A stretch of DNA of 64,000 nucleotides. Origin: Halorhabdus amylolytica. GTDB lineage: Archaea; Halobacteriota; Halobacteria; Halobacteriales; Haloarculaceae. This document shows, piece by piece, positions 25,317 through 33,987 of the stretch. Positions within the stretch are counted from its first letter, which is position 1. Each line of letters starts with the position of its first letter. Position numbers and translations under genes: made by a program. The stretch is from positions 62,001 to 126,000 of the forward strand of contig NZ_SPQG01000002.1 in the NCBI RefSeq assembly GCF_004944975.1. Direction: 5' to 3'. The notes beneath the pieces were generated by a model that had not been told where the DNA came from, did no database searches, and was given only the letters and a program-made list of their open reading frames with translations.

Positions 25317-26135
25317 ATGGCCGGTGACCGAACCGTCGACGGTCCGGACGCCAGCATGGATCGTCGTCAGTCCCTGGATATCGGATCGCTCCTGGCTGAC
25401 GGCGTCGACGGTCTCGTGTCTGTCACTGGCGCGCAACTCGTCGTCGTCCTTGCCGGTCTGGGGATCGTCAGCACGGCACTCTGGCAGACACTCTTCGTGA
25501 CGGCGATCGAGTCGCTGCTGACGTATATCCGGGGGAACGTCGACGTCACCACCCCTGAGATGCAGCGCGCGATCACGGAACTCGACTCGGTGGTCGACTC
25601 GGTGGGCCTGGCCGTCGACCTGTCGATTCCGGTCGTCCTCGTGGGACTGCTCGTCCTCGCGCTGGTGAGCGAGGCGGTCATGATAGTCGCGGCCCGTGTG
25701 TTCGCCGACGGTGCACTCGACGGGATCCCGATCGATCTCGCGACGCGTCGTCTCCCCATGGCGACGCTGTACGGTTTCTTCGGTGGCTTGCTGGTGATGA
25801 TCGCGGTGTCAGTGGGGCTGGTTCTCCTGGTTGTCCCCGGGGTGATCGTCTACGTCGGAACCCTCTTCTTCCGTCAGGAGATCGCAATCGCCGAGAAGGG
25901 TCCGCTTCAAGCCATCTCCGGGAGCTGGACGTTGACGAAAGGAAACCGCTGGTTCCTGTTGGCGTTGGCTCTCGTGTTGATAGCCGTCGGCTTCGTCGCG
26001 GGGTTCGTCGTCGGTTTCGTCCCCGGAACGGCCGGCACGGTCGTTCACACCGTCGTGACGAGTGCAGTCGGCGTTTTCGCGATCGCCGTGATCACGAACG
26101 CCTATGTCCGACTTCGGGCACCGCAACGTCCGTGA
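25317..26135 (+). CDS. Multi-pass membrane protein of unknown function
   Basis: 272 residues with five or six hydrophobic segments (about 38-60, 105-130, 155-190, 220-250 and near the C-terminus). A region GPLQAISGSWTLTKGNRW sits between helices, as in haloarchaeal DUF7847-like membrane proteins. An internal ATG at 25356 (MDRRQSLDIG) is an alternative start. No transporter or enzyme motif is visible. It is flanked by pcm and PUA-domain genes. Confidence 0.7.
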   Translation: MAGDRTVDGPDASMDRRQSLDIGSLLADGVDGLVSVTGAQLVVVLAGLGIVSTALWQTLFVTAIESLLTYIRGNVDVTTPEMQRAITELDSVVDSVGLAVDLSIPVVLVGLLVLALVSEAVMIVAARVFADGALDGIPIDLATRRLPMATLYGFFGGLLVMIAVSVGLVLLVVPGVIVYVGTLFFRQEIAIAEKGPLQAISGSWTLTKGNRWFLLALALVLIAVGFVAGFVVGFVPGTAGTVVHTVVTSAVGVFAIAVITNAYVRLRAPQRP

Positions 26136-26244
26136 ATGGTGGGGTTTGCCCTCGCTACCGCTGTACCTCCCTTTCCGAACGGCGGAGTGATCGAGGACGT
26201 TCTCGAACAATCGATTTATCTCCGCGGACGGCGAGGTGTCGTAC

Positions 26245-26742
26245 ATGAACGTCAAGTCCCGCCACCACCTCCGGGCGGACGCCATCGAGGTGATCGAGGA
26301 TGCCCTCGCCGAGGGGCTGGGCATCGAACTGGCGGCCGAAACCTACGAGAAGGTCACGTTCGAGGACAGCGACTGGGAGGTCGTCCTTGTCGAGAACGAA
26401 CCGGTCGTCTTCTACGTTCCGGACGAAGAATCCGACGGCGACGATCCGTTTCTCACGGTCCGTGGCGCGAACGAACATCCGCCCGCGAAAAACGTCGTCA
26501 CGGTCGACGCCGGCGCAATCTCGTTCGTCTCTGACGGCGCTGACGTGATGCGCCCGGGCATCGTCGAGGCCGACGCCTCCATCGCTGCCGGCGACCTGGT
26601 CGTCATCGCCGAGGAGAACCACGGCAAGGTCCTGGCGATCGGTCGGGCCCGCGTCGAGGGCGCTGATATGCTCGGCGACGAGGGGAAGGTCGTCGACACG
26701 ATCCACCATGTCGGCGACGACCTCTATGAGTTCTCGGGCTGA
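26245..26742 (+). CDS. PUA-domain RNA-binding protein, MCT-1-like
   Basis: 165 residues from the ATG at 26245 (MNVKSRHHLR). An N-terminal domain of about 75 residues is followed by a C-terminal PUA domain (about 80-155) with VTVDAGAISFVSDGADVMRPGIVEAD and GDLVVIAEENHGKVLAIGRA. This is the archaeal counterpart of MCT-1/Tma20 and of the N-PUA group. Eukaryotic relatives act in 40S ribosome recycling and re-initiation with DENR, so a translation role is likely. Confidence 0.85.
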   Translation: MNVKSRHHLRADAIEVIEDALAEGLGIELAAETYEKVTFEDSDWEVVLVENEPVVFYVPDEESDGDDPFLTVRGANEHPPAKNVVTVDAGAISFVSDGADVMRPGIVEADASIAAGDLVVIAEENHGKVLAIGRARVEGADMLGDEGKVVDTIHHVGDDLYEFSG

Positions 26743-26811
26743 GTGACGCCACGTCCGGCACGAGACGCGCCAGGGAGAAGCATTATTCCGCGATACGAGG
26801 AATGTCACGTC

Positions 26812-27735
26812 ATGAGTCACGTCTACGTCGCTGGAAGCATAAATCAGGACGTCACGGTCCGCGTCGAACGACGCCCGCGTCCCGGCGAGACGGTGCCCGG
26901 CGAGTCCGCGGCGTTGGGCCTGGGCGGAAAGGGTGCCAATCAGGCGATCGCGTCCGCGCGCTCCGGCGCGTCCGTCGAGTTGATCGGGAAGGTCGGTGAC
27001 GACCGATTCGGCGCGGAGCTACTGGCTGATCTCGACGCCGAGGACGGCCTCTCGACTGAATACGTCCACTATACTGAGGCTGCTTCGACCGGGGTTGCTC
27101 TCATCACGGTCGATTCGGACTCCGAGAACGCCATCGTCGCTGTTCCCGGAGCCAACGGGGCGCTCGCCCCGGAAGACCTCTCGGACGTCGACGTGACTGA
27201 CGACGCCGTTGCACTCTCGCAGTTCGAGGTTCCCCAGCCGACGATCCGGGCGTTCTTCGAGACGGCACGGTCACAGGGCGCCCGCACGATACTGAATCCG
27301 GCACCTGCCGACGACGCTCGGGACGATCTACTGGAAATCGTGGACTATCTCATCGTGAACGAAACGGAGGCGCAGTTCTACAGCGACGCGGATCCTGACG
27401 GTCACCTCTCGACGCCCGAACTGGTCGAGATGGCTGCGGACCTGCGTGCACACCACGAACAGGTTGTCGTCGTCACGCTCGGTGAGGCGGGTGTCTTCGC
27501 GAGCACGCCGTCGGAAACGATCACGCTCGACGCCTACGCCGTCGATCCCGTGGACACGACCGGGGCCGGGGACGCGTTCGTCGGCGCGTTCGCCACGGCA
27601 CTCGGTGACGGGACCGCGCTTCGGGAGGCTCTCGACGTCGGAAGCGCTGCGGGGGCACTCGCGACGACTGAAGCCGGTGCCGCACCCTCGCTACCGACCC
27701 GGGCGGCGATCCAGGAACGCCGCCAGGAGGACTGA
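26812..27735 (+). CDS. PfkB-family sugar kinase, ribokinase-like
   Basis: 307 residues from the ATG at 26812, after an AT-containing leader. PfkB signature 1, GLGGKGANQAIASAR (residues 39-53), and signature 2, DTTGAGDAFVGAF with the catalytic Asp (about 253), are intact. The ribokinase subgroup phosphorylates ribose to ribose 5-phosphate. In haloarchaea a related PfkB enzyme phosphorylates ribose 1-phosphate in the non-carboxylating pentose bisphosphate pathway, so that is the main alternative. A nucleoside hydrolase follows 56 bases later, which would release free ribose and favours the ribokinase reading. Confidence 0.85.
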   Translation: MSHVYVAGSINQDVTVRVERRPRPGETVPGESAALGLGGKGANQAIASARSGASVELIGKVGDDRFGAELLADLDAEDGLSTEYVHYTEAASTGVALITVDSDSENAIVAVPGANGALAPEDLSDVDVTDDAVALSQFEVPQPTIRAFFETARSQGARTILNPAPADDARDDLLEIVDYLIVNETEAQFYSDADPDGHLSTPELVEMAADLRAHHEQVVVVTLGEAGVFASTPSETITLDAYAVDPVDTTGAGDAFVGAFATALGDGTALREALDVGSAAGALATTEAGAAPSLPTRAAIQERRQED

Positions 27736-27791
27736 CGCATCGGTCGGCCGCGTGACGAAAGACACCTACGTTGCCCCCCGAAATCGGGGAC

Positions 27792-28757
27792 ATGGCCGAT
27801 CGCGTCATCATCGACACCGACACGGCGACCGACGACACGCTGGGTATCTTGCTTGCGGTCTTATCGGACCGGGTCGACGTCGAGGCGCTGACAATCGGGG
27901 CCGGCAACGTCGCCTTCGACCGGCAGGTCGAGAACGCGAAGTACACCCTGCAACTCGCTGACGCCGCCGCGGAGATCCCTGTCCACGAGGGTGCGCGCTC
28001 GCCGCTGGTCAAGGAGCACGAACACGCCACGCAAATTCACGGCGAGGGTGGCCTCGGACCCGATCTCGTCCCCGAGACCGACGTCCCATCGGCCGAGGGG
28101 TTCGCCCCGGAGTACATCGTCGACGCGGCTCGCGAACGTCCAGGCGAGATCACGCTCGTCTGTCTGGCCCCACTCACCAACGTCGCGCTCGCGTTGGAAC
28201 GTGAACCGGAGCTGGCCGAACTCCTCGCGGACGTCGTCGTCATGGGCGGGAACGTCCACACCGCCGGCAACGTCACGCCGGCCGCCGAGTTCAATTTCTG
28301 GGTCGATCCCGACGCCGCGAAGATCGTTCTCGACGAACTCGACGTCACGCTGGTCGACTGGGGACTCACCCTGCGGGACGGGACGCTCGATGCGGCCGCC
28401 GAGGAGCGGATTACCGACGCCGCCGGAGACTCCCGGTTCGCCGCGTTCTACGAGACGGTGTTCCAGTCGGATCCCGAGCCGGACGCGACAGTGATCGACC
28501 GTGACGAGACGCTCCAGCCGGACGCGCTCGCGACCGCCATCGCCCTCGTCCCGGAACTGATCGAGCAACGCGGAACCTATGCTGTCGACGTGGACGAACG
28601 CGAGGGGCTGACGCGGGGCCACACGGTCGTCGATACCAACGGCGTCACGGACCGCGAGCCACGGACTGACGTGATCGAATCCGTTGATACGGACGGCTTC
28701 CGGCAGTTGCTCTGCAATACGATTGTCCACGGGGATCCGGATCGGTCGTTCGAGTAG
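27792..28757 (+). CDS. Inosine-uridine-type nucleoside hydrolase
   Basis: 321 residues from the ATG at 27792 (MADRVIIDTD). The calcium-binding N-terminal motif is DTDTATDD, a variant of the family's DTDxGxDD with Ala in place of Gly. LAPLTNVALAL, VVMGGN and EFNFWVDPDAA with the later calcium-coordinating Asp region agree with the family. The enzyme splits a nucleoside into base and ribose. Paired with the upstream ribokinase-like gene it forms a short salvage route from nucleoside to ribose phosphate. Confidence 0.88.
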   Translation: MADRVIIDTDTATDDTLGILLAVLSDRVDVEALTIGAGNVAFDRQVENAKYTLQLADAAAEIPVHEGARSPLVKEHEHATQIHGEGGLGPDLVPETDVPSAEGFAPEYIVDAARERPGEITLVCLAPLTNVALALEREPELAELLADVVVMGGNVHTAGNVTPAAEFNFWVDPDAAKIVLDELDVTLVDWGLTLRDGTLDAAAEERITDAAGDSRFAAFYETVFQSDPEPDATVIDRDETLQPDALATAIALVPELIEQRGTYAVDVDEREGLTRGHTVVDTNGVTDREPRTDVIESVDTDGFRQLLCNTIVHGDPDRSFE

Positions 28758-28834
28758 AACCATCGTCGGAACGACATACGCGTCGCGCCGCTGTCGGGAC
28801 CATTGCGCACGTCGAAAAGACGGACCGTCGGAAG

Positions 28835-29179
28835 TTAGCCGAAGAGTTCGCCGAGACCCTCGCCGCTGGCGTCTTCGTCATCGTCGTCGCCGGCTTCTTC
28901 CTCGTCGTCGGCCTCCTCCTCCGCTTCGGCTTCCTCGTCGTCGCTGCCCTCGTCGGCGGCTTCGACTTCGCCACCGCCAGCGCCGCCCGTCGCGGCGGGC
29001 ACGGCAGCGGCTTCCTCGACGGCCTCGTCGATGTCGACGTCCTCTAAGGCGGCCACGAGGGCTTTCACGCGGGATTCCTCGACGTCGACGCCGGCCGCTT
29101 CCAGGATGTCCGTCAGGTTGTCTTCGTTGATCTCTTCGCCAGTCTCGTTCAGGATGAGTGCTGCGTAAACGTATTCCAT
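28835..29179 (-). CDS. rpl12: Ribosomal protein L12 (archaeal P1, bL12 functional counterpart)
   Basis: 114 residues from the ATG at 29179 ([10 protein letters not shown]); the upstream in-frame ATG at 29200 lies in the L10-L12 spacer. The N-terminal dimerisation helices (about 1-60) are followed by an Ala/Gly hinge and a highly acidic tail ending GEGLGELFG. The tail recruits translational GTPases. The C-terminus echoes that of L10, as usual for archaeal P-proteins. Last gene of the L1-L10-L12 operon. Confidence 0.95.
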   Translation of the reverse strand: MEYVYAALILNETGEEINEDNLTDILEAAGVDVEESRVKALVAALEDVDIDEAVEEAAAVPAATGGAGGGEVEAADEGSDDEEAEAEEEADDEEEAGDDDDEDASGEGLGELFG

Positions 29180-29196
29180 GATTGTATCCTCCGTTT

Positions 29197-30243
29197 TCAA
29201 TCGAACATCGCGCCGAGCGCCTCGCCACCGTCCTCGTCGTCATCGTCGTCGTCCGCCTCCTCGGCGGCGTCTTCGGCGTCTTCGTCGTCGGTGGCGTCTT
29301 CGGCATCGCTCGTGTCTTCGTCAGCCTGTTCCTCGGGTTCGGGCACTTCGATGTCCTGGAGGTCCTCTGGGAGTGCCTCCGGATCTTCGATCTGGCCCGC
29401 CAGTGCGCGAACCTGGGCGTCGGCCCTGCTCACGAGGTCGTCCGCCAGGTCCGGGCTTTCGATGGAGGCCTGCAGACCGAGGCTCTTTGCCTCGCCGCGG
29501 GCCTTCTGGAGCAGCGCCGGTCCGGTCTCGGCCGTCGGGAAGACGGCGTTGATCGAGAGGTTCCGGGCACGGCCTGCCGCGGCCTGAACGTCGCTGCGGT
29601 ACTGATCGACATCCAGTTCGAGGTCCTCCGGCTCGAAGAGCACGCCCTCGGCGTAGACCGCACGCAGATCGAGGCCGACTTCCTTGGGCTCGATACCGAG
29701 TTCGGCGAGTACGTTCGCCAGGTCGGCCGAAACCTCCTCGCCGGCCGAAAGGACCGTCGAGTCCTCCAGTACCTGGATCGAGCCTTCCTGGATGCGGGCG
29801 TTCGCGCCGACACTCTGGAGGTCGCCGACGAACGGTCCGGGATCGATGCCGGTGTCGCCCTCGGGGATCACGATGTCGTTGGGGGCGACCTCCCCGGCGT
29901 TGATCGGCGCCGAGGTCTTCGAGGCTTCGAGTTGCTGAAAGAGGCTGAAGGGGTTGTCGTTGGTCCCGATCAGGCCGACGTGGCCCGAGATGAACTGTGT
30001 CAATTCCTCGAAACCATCGTCGATCTCAGCCAGGGCACGCTCGACCAGCGTGTTCCGGCTGACGCGCAACTCCGCGGTGCCGTAGAGGTTACGGCGCATG
30101 TCCTGGAGTTGCTGGCTGGGAATCCCCGTCAGGTCGACGATGCCGACGCTCTCGTAGCTCTCGAGCGTGGCGACGAGGTCGTCGATCTCCTCGCGCTTCC
30201 ACTCGGGGATCGTCTCGGTCTTGCGCTCGGATTCGGCGCTCAT
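29197..30243 (-). CDS. rpl10: Ribosomal protein L10 (archaeal P0)
   Basis: 348 residues. rRNA-binding N-terminal domain (about 1-110 and 185-225), the archaeal insertion between, the L12-binding helices (about 225-295), and a very acidic tail ending EALGAMFD. It anchors the L12 stalk on the large subunit. The ATG at 30243 directly follows the L1 stop with no spacer, so translation is coupled. Confidence 0.96.
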   Translation of the reverse strand: MSAESERKTETIPEWKREEIDDLVATLESYESVGIVDLTGIPSQQLQDMRRNLYGTAELRVSRNTLVERALAEIDDGFEELTQFISGHVGLIGTNDNPFSLFQQLEASKTSAPINAGEVAPNDIVIPEGDTGIDPGPFVGDLQSVGANARIQEGSIQVLEDSTVLSAGEEVSADLANVLAELGIEPKEVGLDLRAVYAEGVLFEPEDLELDVDQYRSDVQAAAGRARNLSINAVFPTAETGPALLQKARGEAKSLGLQASIESPDLADDLVSRADAQVRALAGQIEDPEALPEDLQDIEVPEPEEQADEDTSDAEDATDDEDAEDAAEEADDDDDDEDGGEALGAMFD

Positions 30244-30882
30244 CTAGGCCACCTCCACGGCGGGGCCCATGGTGGTCTTTACGTACACCGAGTCGAGGTT
30301 CAGCGGCCCCTTCTCCAGGTCGGCGTGCAGCCGGCGCAGAATGACGTCGACGTTGTCCGCGATCTCCGCGGCGTCCATGTCTTCGGCGCCGACGCGCGTG
30401 TGGAACGTGCGCCGGTCGCCGCTGCGCAACTGGACCGTGTTTTTCATCCGCTCGACGACTTCGACGACGTCGTCGTCGGGCTGAAGCGGTTCGGGCATCT
30501 TCCCCCGGGGACCCAGAACGGTCCCGAGGTACCGACCGATGTCCTGCATCATCGACGCTTCGGCGATGAAGAAGTCAGTGTCGTCGGCGAGGTCCTTCGC
30601 GTGGTCGTCGTCGTCACCAAGGTCTTCGAGATCGTCGCCGTCGAGTACGTCGTCGGCGACTTCCTCGGCTCGCAGGGCGGTTTCGCCCTCGGCGAAAACC
30701 ACGATCGTCGTCTCCTGGCCGGTACCGGCCGGGAGGACGACGCCCTCGTCGATACGGTTCGACGGATCGTCAAGGTCTATGTCGCGCAGGTTGACTGCGA
30801 GGTCCACCGTCTCGCGGAAGTTCCGCTTGGGTGATTCCTCGAGTGCGCGAGAGACTGCATCCTCTATGTCTTGATCTGCCAT
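30244..30882 (-). CDS. rpl1: Ribosomal protein L1
   Basis: 212 residues. [13 protein letters not shown], the central domain with [17 protein letters not shown], and the final [13 protein letters not shown] are diagnostic of archaeal L1. It binds 23S rRNA at the mobile L1 stalk, and in several archaea it also binds its own mRNA to limit operon expression. The leader (30883-30975) holds a hairpin suited to that role. First gene of the L1-L10-L12 operon. Confidence 0.96.
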   Translation of the reverse strand: MADQDIEDAVSRALEESPKRNFRETVDLAVNLRDIDLDDPSNRIDEGVVLPAGTGQETTIVVFAEGETALRAEEVADDVLDGDDLEDLGDDDDHAKDLADDTDFFIAEASMMQDIGRYLGTVLGPRGKMPEPLQPDDDVVEVVERMKNTVQLRSGDRRTFHTRVGAEDMDAAEIADNVDVILRRLHADLEKGPLNLDSVYVKTTMGPAVEVA

Positions 30883-30975
30883 TGTTCACCTCCGTAGTAC
30901 GCCCCGTGGCTCCTACGGGTCAGTGAAACAGGCGTCTGCCTGTCTCGCTTGAAGCCACGCCGAACCGACACTTAA
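30883..30975 (-). promoter_or_regulatory. Leader of the L1-L10-L12 operon with hairpin (autoregulation candidate)
   Basis: On the minus strand a TTTAAG box A lies at about 30971-30976, then about 70-80 bases of untranslated leader before the ATG at 30882. The leader contains a perfect 6-bp hairpin, ACAGGC / GCCTGT (30928-30933 and 30938-30943), with a 4-base loop. Immediately before the start is GGAGGTGA, a strong Shine-Dalgarno, unusual in a mostly leaderless genome. A comparable leader with an L1 rRNA-site mimic was described in Halobacterium, so L1 autoregulation is likely. Confidence 0.55.
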
Positions 30976-31076
30976 ACCCGTCGAACCGGCCGAGCGAGTC
31001 CGTATTCGTCGATTCGTCGACTCTCATGGTCGGGACCACATAGCTTTAGGCCGTGGTCACGTAGAGTGCAACCTCG

Positions 31077-32759
31077 ATGCGCCTCCGGACGATGTTGGTC
31101 GGCCTGCTGTTGGTCATCGCCGTGGTACTCTCGGGGACGATCTACGCCGGCTTCTCGATGCACAAACAGAGCATCGTTGAGCAGGAACACACTGAAGTCG
31201 AACGCACGGCAGCGGTCATCGCCGGCCGTATCGACGCGCGATTGCAAACCACCATCCACACTGTTGATCTCTGGACGACGACGTTTGGGTTGACCTCCGC
31301 TGGCACGACCCGGACCGATACGCTCGACACATTCGTCAACCGGACGGCGTTCAACAGCGCTGCGACCTACGCGGCCAACGGAACGCTCCTCGCGATATCC
31401 GGACCGAACTTCGAAGACGATGACATTTCGACCTACGTGGGAACGAATTATTCGGGACAACCGTTCGTCGAGCGAGCATTGGATGGGGAGATCTACATCA
31501 GTCAGCCCGATCGGACGTTGACCGGCCAGTACATCGTACAGATCGCTGCCCCGATCCGCGACGACGACCGGATCGTGGGCGTTTTTGACGCTCGTTTTCA
31601 CATCGAGAACCACGCGCTGCTCGCGAATCTCACTGATATCGGCCACCCGGGGGATCGCTTGACAATTGAATCCAACGGGCAACGACTGCTCGACGAGCCC
31701 GGCGTAATGTCTGTCACTATCACCGAGACGGCGACTGTTTCTCAGACCGGCTGGGAAGTGACCGTTAACCGGCCACGGTCGGCAATCGCACTCAAACTCG
31801 AACGAGCAACGGCCTTACAGGTCGGTGGCGTCGCGATCGGACTCCTTTCCGTTGCCGTCGTCGGTCTATGGACATCGAGAACGACCATCTCCCGTATCGA
31901 GGAACTCATGGAAGCGCTCACCGATCTGATCGACGGTGACTATCAAACCGATCTCGAACTCGGCCGTTCCGAAGAGTGGTACCGCATCAGCGACCGATTC
32001 AATTCCCTCTCTAAGACGTTCAAACGACGGGATTCACAACTTCGTGTCCTCAATCGCGTCCTCCGGCACAATCTCCGCAACGACATGAACGTCATCACTG
32101 CCCACACCGAAGGACTGCTGGCCGGCGAAGATCTCTCCCCGGAAGTCGAGGAGGACGTCGAACAGATACACGAGACGGCAACCCGGCTGATCAACACCAG
32201 CGAACACGCCCGGACGCTCTACGACGATCTCCTGACCAGCCCCCGAAAGGTGATGGAACCGGTCGATGTCGTCGCCGTCGTCGAGCAACGAGTGTCGGCA
32301 CTCGCCGAACAGTACCCTGATAGTACGATCGAGATCGACACCCCGCCAGCGGCCTGGGCGCTCGATTCGGCCGTTCTGCCGATCGTCGTTGAGGAGATCG
32401 TTCGCAACGCGATCGTCCACAACGATCTTCCCGAGGACGAACGGCAGGTGACTGTCACCGTCGATCCCGACGCTGATCCGACCCAGGAAGTCGATTCCAT
32501 CCGGGAGACCCGTATCGCCGTCACGGACAACGGACCCGGAATCCCGATGGTCGAGGAGGCACTGTTGACCGACCAACTCGAGGAGACCCCCGTCGAACAC
32601 GGGAGCGGACTCGGCGTCTGGCTGGTCAACTGGCTGGTCGACCAGATCGACGGGACCGTCTCTGTCTCGACTGGCGTCGACCGTGGGACGACCGTCACGA
32701 TCCACTTGCCGGCACCGGAGGAACCTCCGGACGGAAGTGACCCCGACTGGGAGACATAG
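31077..32759 (+). CDS. Membrane sensor histidine kinase
   Basis: 560 residues. First membrane helix about 5-27, an extracellular sensor (28-243) with Cache-like features (YVGTNYSGQPFVERAL, then VQIAAPIRDDDRIVGVF), second helix 244-266, a HAMP-like linker, the H-box LRHNLRND with His331, and a HATPase domain with DNGPGIP, HGSGLGVWLV and a final GTTVTIHLP. The H-box is the form common in haloarchaea. No response regulator is adjacent, so it is an orphan kinase. The gene stands between L1 and L11, where most haloarchaea have no gene of this kind. Confidence 0.9.
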   Translation: MRLRTMLVGLLLVIAVVLSGTIYAGFSMHKQSIVEQEHTEVERTAAVIAGRIDARLQTTIHTVDLWTTTFGLTSAGTTRTDTLDTFVNRTAFNSAATYAANGTLLAISGPNFEDDDISTYVGTNYSGQPFVERALDGEIYISQPDRTLTGQYIVQIAAPIRDDDRIVGVFDARFHIENHALLANLTDIGHPGDRLTIESNGQRLLDEPGVMSVTITETATVSQTGWEVTVNRPRSAIALKLERATALQVGGVAIGLLSVAVVGLWTSRTTISRIEELMEALTDLIDGDYQTDLELGRSEEWYRISDRFNSLSKTFKRRDSQLRVLNRVLRHNLRNDMNVITAHTEGLLAGEDLSPEVEEDVEQIHETATRLINTSEHARTLYDDLLTSPRKVMEPVDVVAVVEQRVSALAEQYPDSTIEIDTPPAAWALDSAVLPIVVEEIVRNAIVHNDLPEDERQVTVTVDPDADPTQEVDSIRETRIAVTDNGPGIPMVEEALLTDQLEETPVEHGSGLGVWLVNWLVDQIDGTVSVSTGVDRGTTVTIHLPAPEEPPDGSDPDWET

Positions 32760-32820
32760 CTACTCGGTGATCGAGAGCGATGGAAAACTGACGGCTCCGC
32801 CTGGCGTTTTGCAGGCTTCA

Positions 32821-32907
32821 GCCGCTTCGACGAGCACGCCGAGTCTTCGCTTCACTCGGCCTCGAGCCCTGGCGGACTACGCTGTCGTTTCGTCCGCAAG
32901 GACACCG
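32821..32907. repeat. Duplicated 3' end of the L11 gene, copy 1 (intergenic)
   Basis: 87 bases that match 32960-33046 with seven differences in the first 83 bases, in direct orientation, offset 139 bases. On the minus strand it contains TGCGGACGAAACGACAGCGTAG, which would read LADETTA-stop, nearly the LADEATA-stop of L11. It lies after the stop of the histidine kinase and before L11, so it is a non-coding relic. Confidence 0.85.
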
Positions 32908-32959
32908 AAAACTCGTGGCCTCGTTTTCGAGCTCTCGTCTCGGGCCTCGCTACGCTTCG

Positions 32960-33046
32960 GCCGCGTCGACGAGAACACCGAGTCTTCGCTCCGCTCAGCC
33001 TCGAGCCCTGGCGGACTACGCTGTCGCTTCGTCCGCAAGGACCCCA
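32960..33046. repeat. Duplicated 3' end of the L11 gene, copy 2 (spans the real L11 stop)
   Basis: The functional copy: it includes the L11 stop codon at 33016-33018, the last ten codons and 56 bases of downstream sequence. About 92% identical to 32821-32907. Between the copies is an inverted pair, GAAAAC / GTTTTC, which might help end the two converging transcripts. Confidence 0.85.
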
Positions 33047-33504
33047 TCGTACTCGCCAGCGTCGATCAGCTCGGCGACTTCGCGGGGATCGTCACCCTCG
33101 ATAGTGACGCCCAGCGAGACGCAGGTGCCGACGATCTCCTTTGCGGCCTGCTTCAACTCGTAGGCCAGCAGATCGGGGTGTTTCTGCTCGGCGATGGTCT
33201 TGACCTGCTCGATGGACAGATCCGCGACGAAGTCCTCGGCGGGCTCGCCGCTTCCGGTCTCGAAGCCAGCCTCGTCCTTGATCAGTGCTGCCGTCGGTGG
33301 AACGCCCACGTCGATCGAGAACGAACCGTCCTCCTCGTACTCGATAGTGACGGGCACTTCCGTGCCGTCGAAGGCCGCTGTCTGGTCGTTGATATCCTGT
33401 ACGACGGCCTGGACGTCGACCGGCGTCGGGCCGAGTTCGGGACCCAGCGGCGGCCCGGGATCGACCTGACCGCCGGCGACGAGAACCTCGATCGTTTCAG
33501 CCAT
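33016..33504 (-). CDS. rpl11: Ribosomal protein L11
   Basis: 162 residues. The N-terminal domain VAGGQVDPGPPLGPELGP (thiostrepton-loop partner and GTPase-centre contact) and a C-terminal rRNA-binding domain (EQVKTIAEQK, EIVGTCVSLGVTIEG) match archaeal L11. It binds the GTPase-associated region of 23S rRNA. A box A-like CTTAACT lies about 30 bases upstream of the ATG. The gene is separated from L1 by a histidine kinase on the opposite strand. Confidence 0.96.
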   Translation of the reverse strand: MAETIEVLVAGGQVDPGPPLGPELGPTPVDVQAVVQDINDQTAAFDGTEVPVTIEYEEDGSFSIDVGVPPTAALIKDEAGFETGSGEPAEDFVADLSIEQVKTIAEQKHPDLLAYELKQAAKEIVGTCVSLGVTIEGDDPREVAELIDAGEYDGVLADEATA

Positions 33505-33661
33505 ACCAGAGGATCCGTCGGCGCGGAGTTAAGAATTGCTTTTCGTGACCGGGGCGTCACGGGTTGACGGGGCGAGGACGCCGTCGGCCACGCGAGGGGG
33601 CGCCGCTCGACGGGGACACGTGACAGTGAACCCGATCACCCGACGAGGACGGCAAACCCGA

Positions 33662-33862
33662 TCACTCGACGGGGATTCCGTTGCGTGCGAGGAACGCGCT
33701 CGCCCGTTTGATCTCTACGGGGCTACCGATGATGCGGACCTGCGTCTGCTCGCGGCGGACCGTCAGCGTGAAGCGCTCGGTGAGGTCCGCGGAGAGTCCG
33801 TCGATAGCGTCGGCCGGGAGCAGGATCTGTGTGCTATCCCGGAGGCGAGCGGCGCTCGACAT
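33662..33862 (-). CDS. Small conserved haloarchaeal protein (VNG_1110C-like)
   Basis: 66 residues: MSSAARLRDST followed by two hydrophobic beta-like stretches (QILLPADAIDGLS, FTLTVRREQTQVRIIGSPVEI) and a final helix. It lies next to L11 in the same direction, the position of VNG_1110C in Halobacterium, and I believe it belongs to that family. The short strand-helix fold could bind nucleic acid, but no motif proves it. Confidence 0.65.
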   Translation of the reverse strand: MSSAARLRDSTQILLPADAIDGLSADLTERFTLTVRREQTQVRIIGSPVEIKRASAFLARNGIPVE

Positions 33863-33987
33863 GGATTCAGGTGTCGGCGTGGTGTCGTATGAGTGTATCG
33901 AAGTCCGTGCCGCGCGCGCCGGCAGATCCCACCTGTCGCGGCCCGGGACGGAAGCCCTTTTGAGGGCCGACGGCCGAGAGTTCGACG

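Noticed and set aside
29182-30834. 550-codon plus-strand ORF across the ribosomal protein genes
   Set aside because: Reverse-strand shadow of L10 and L1, which match their families over full length.
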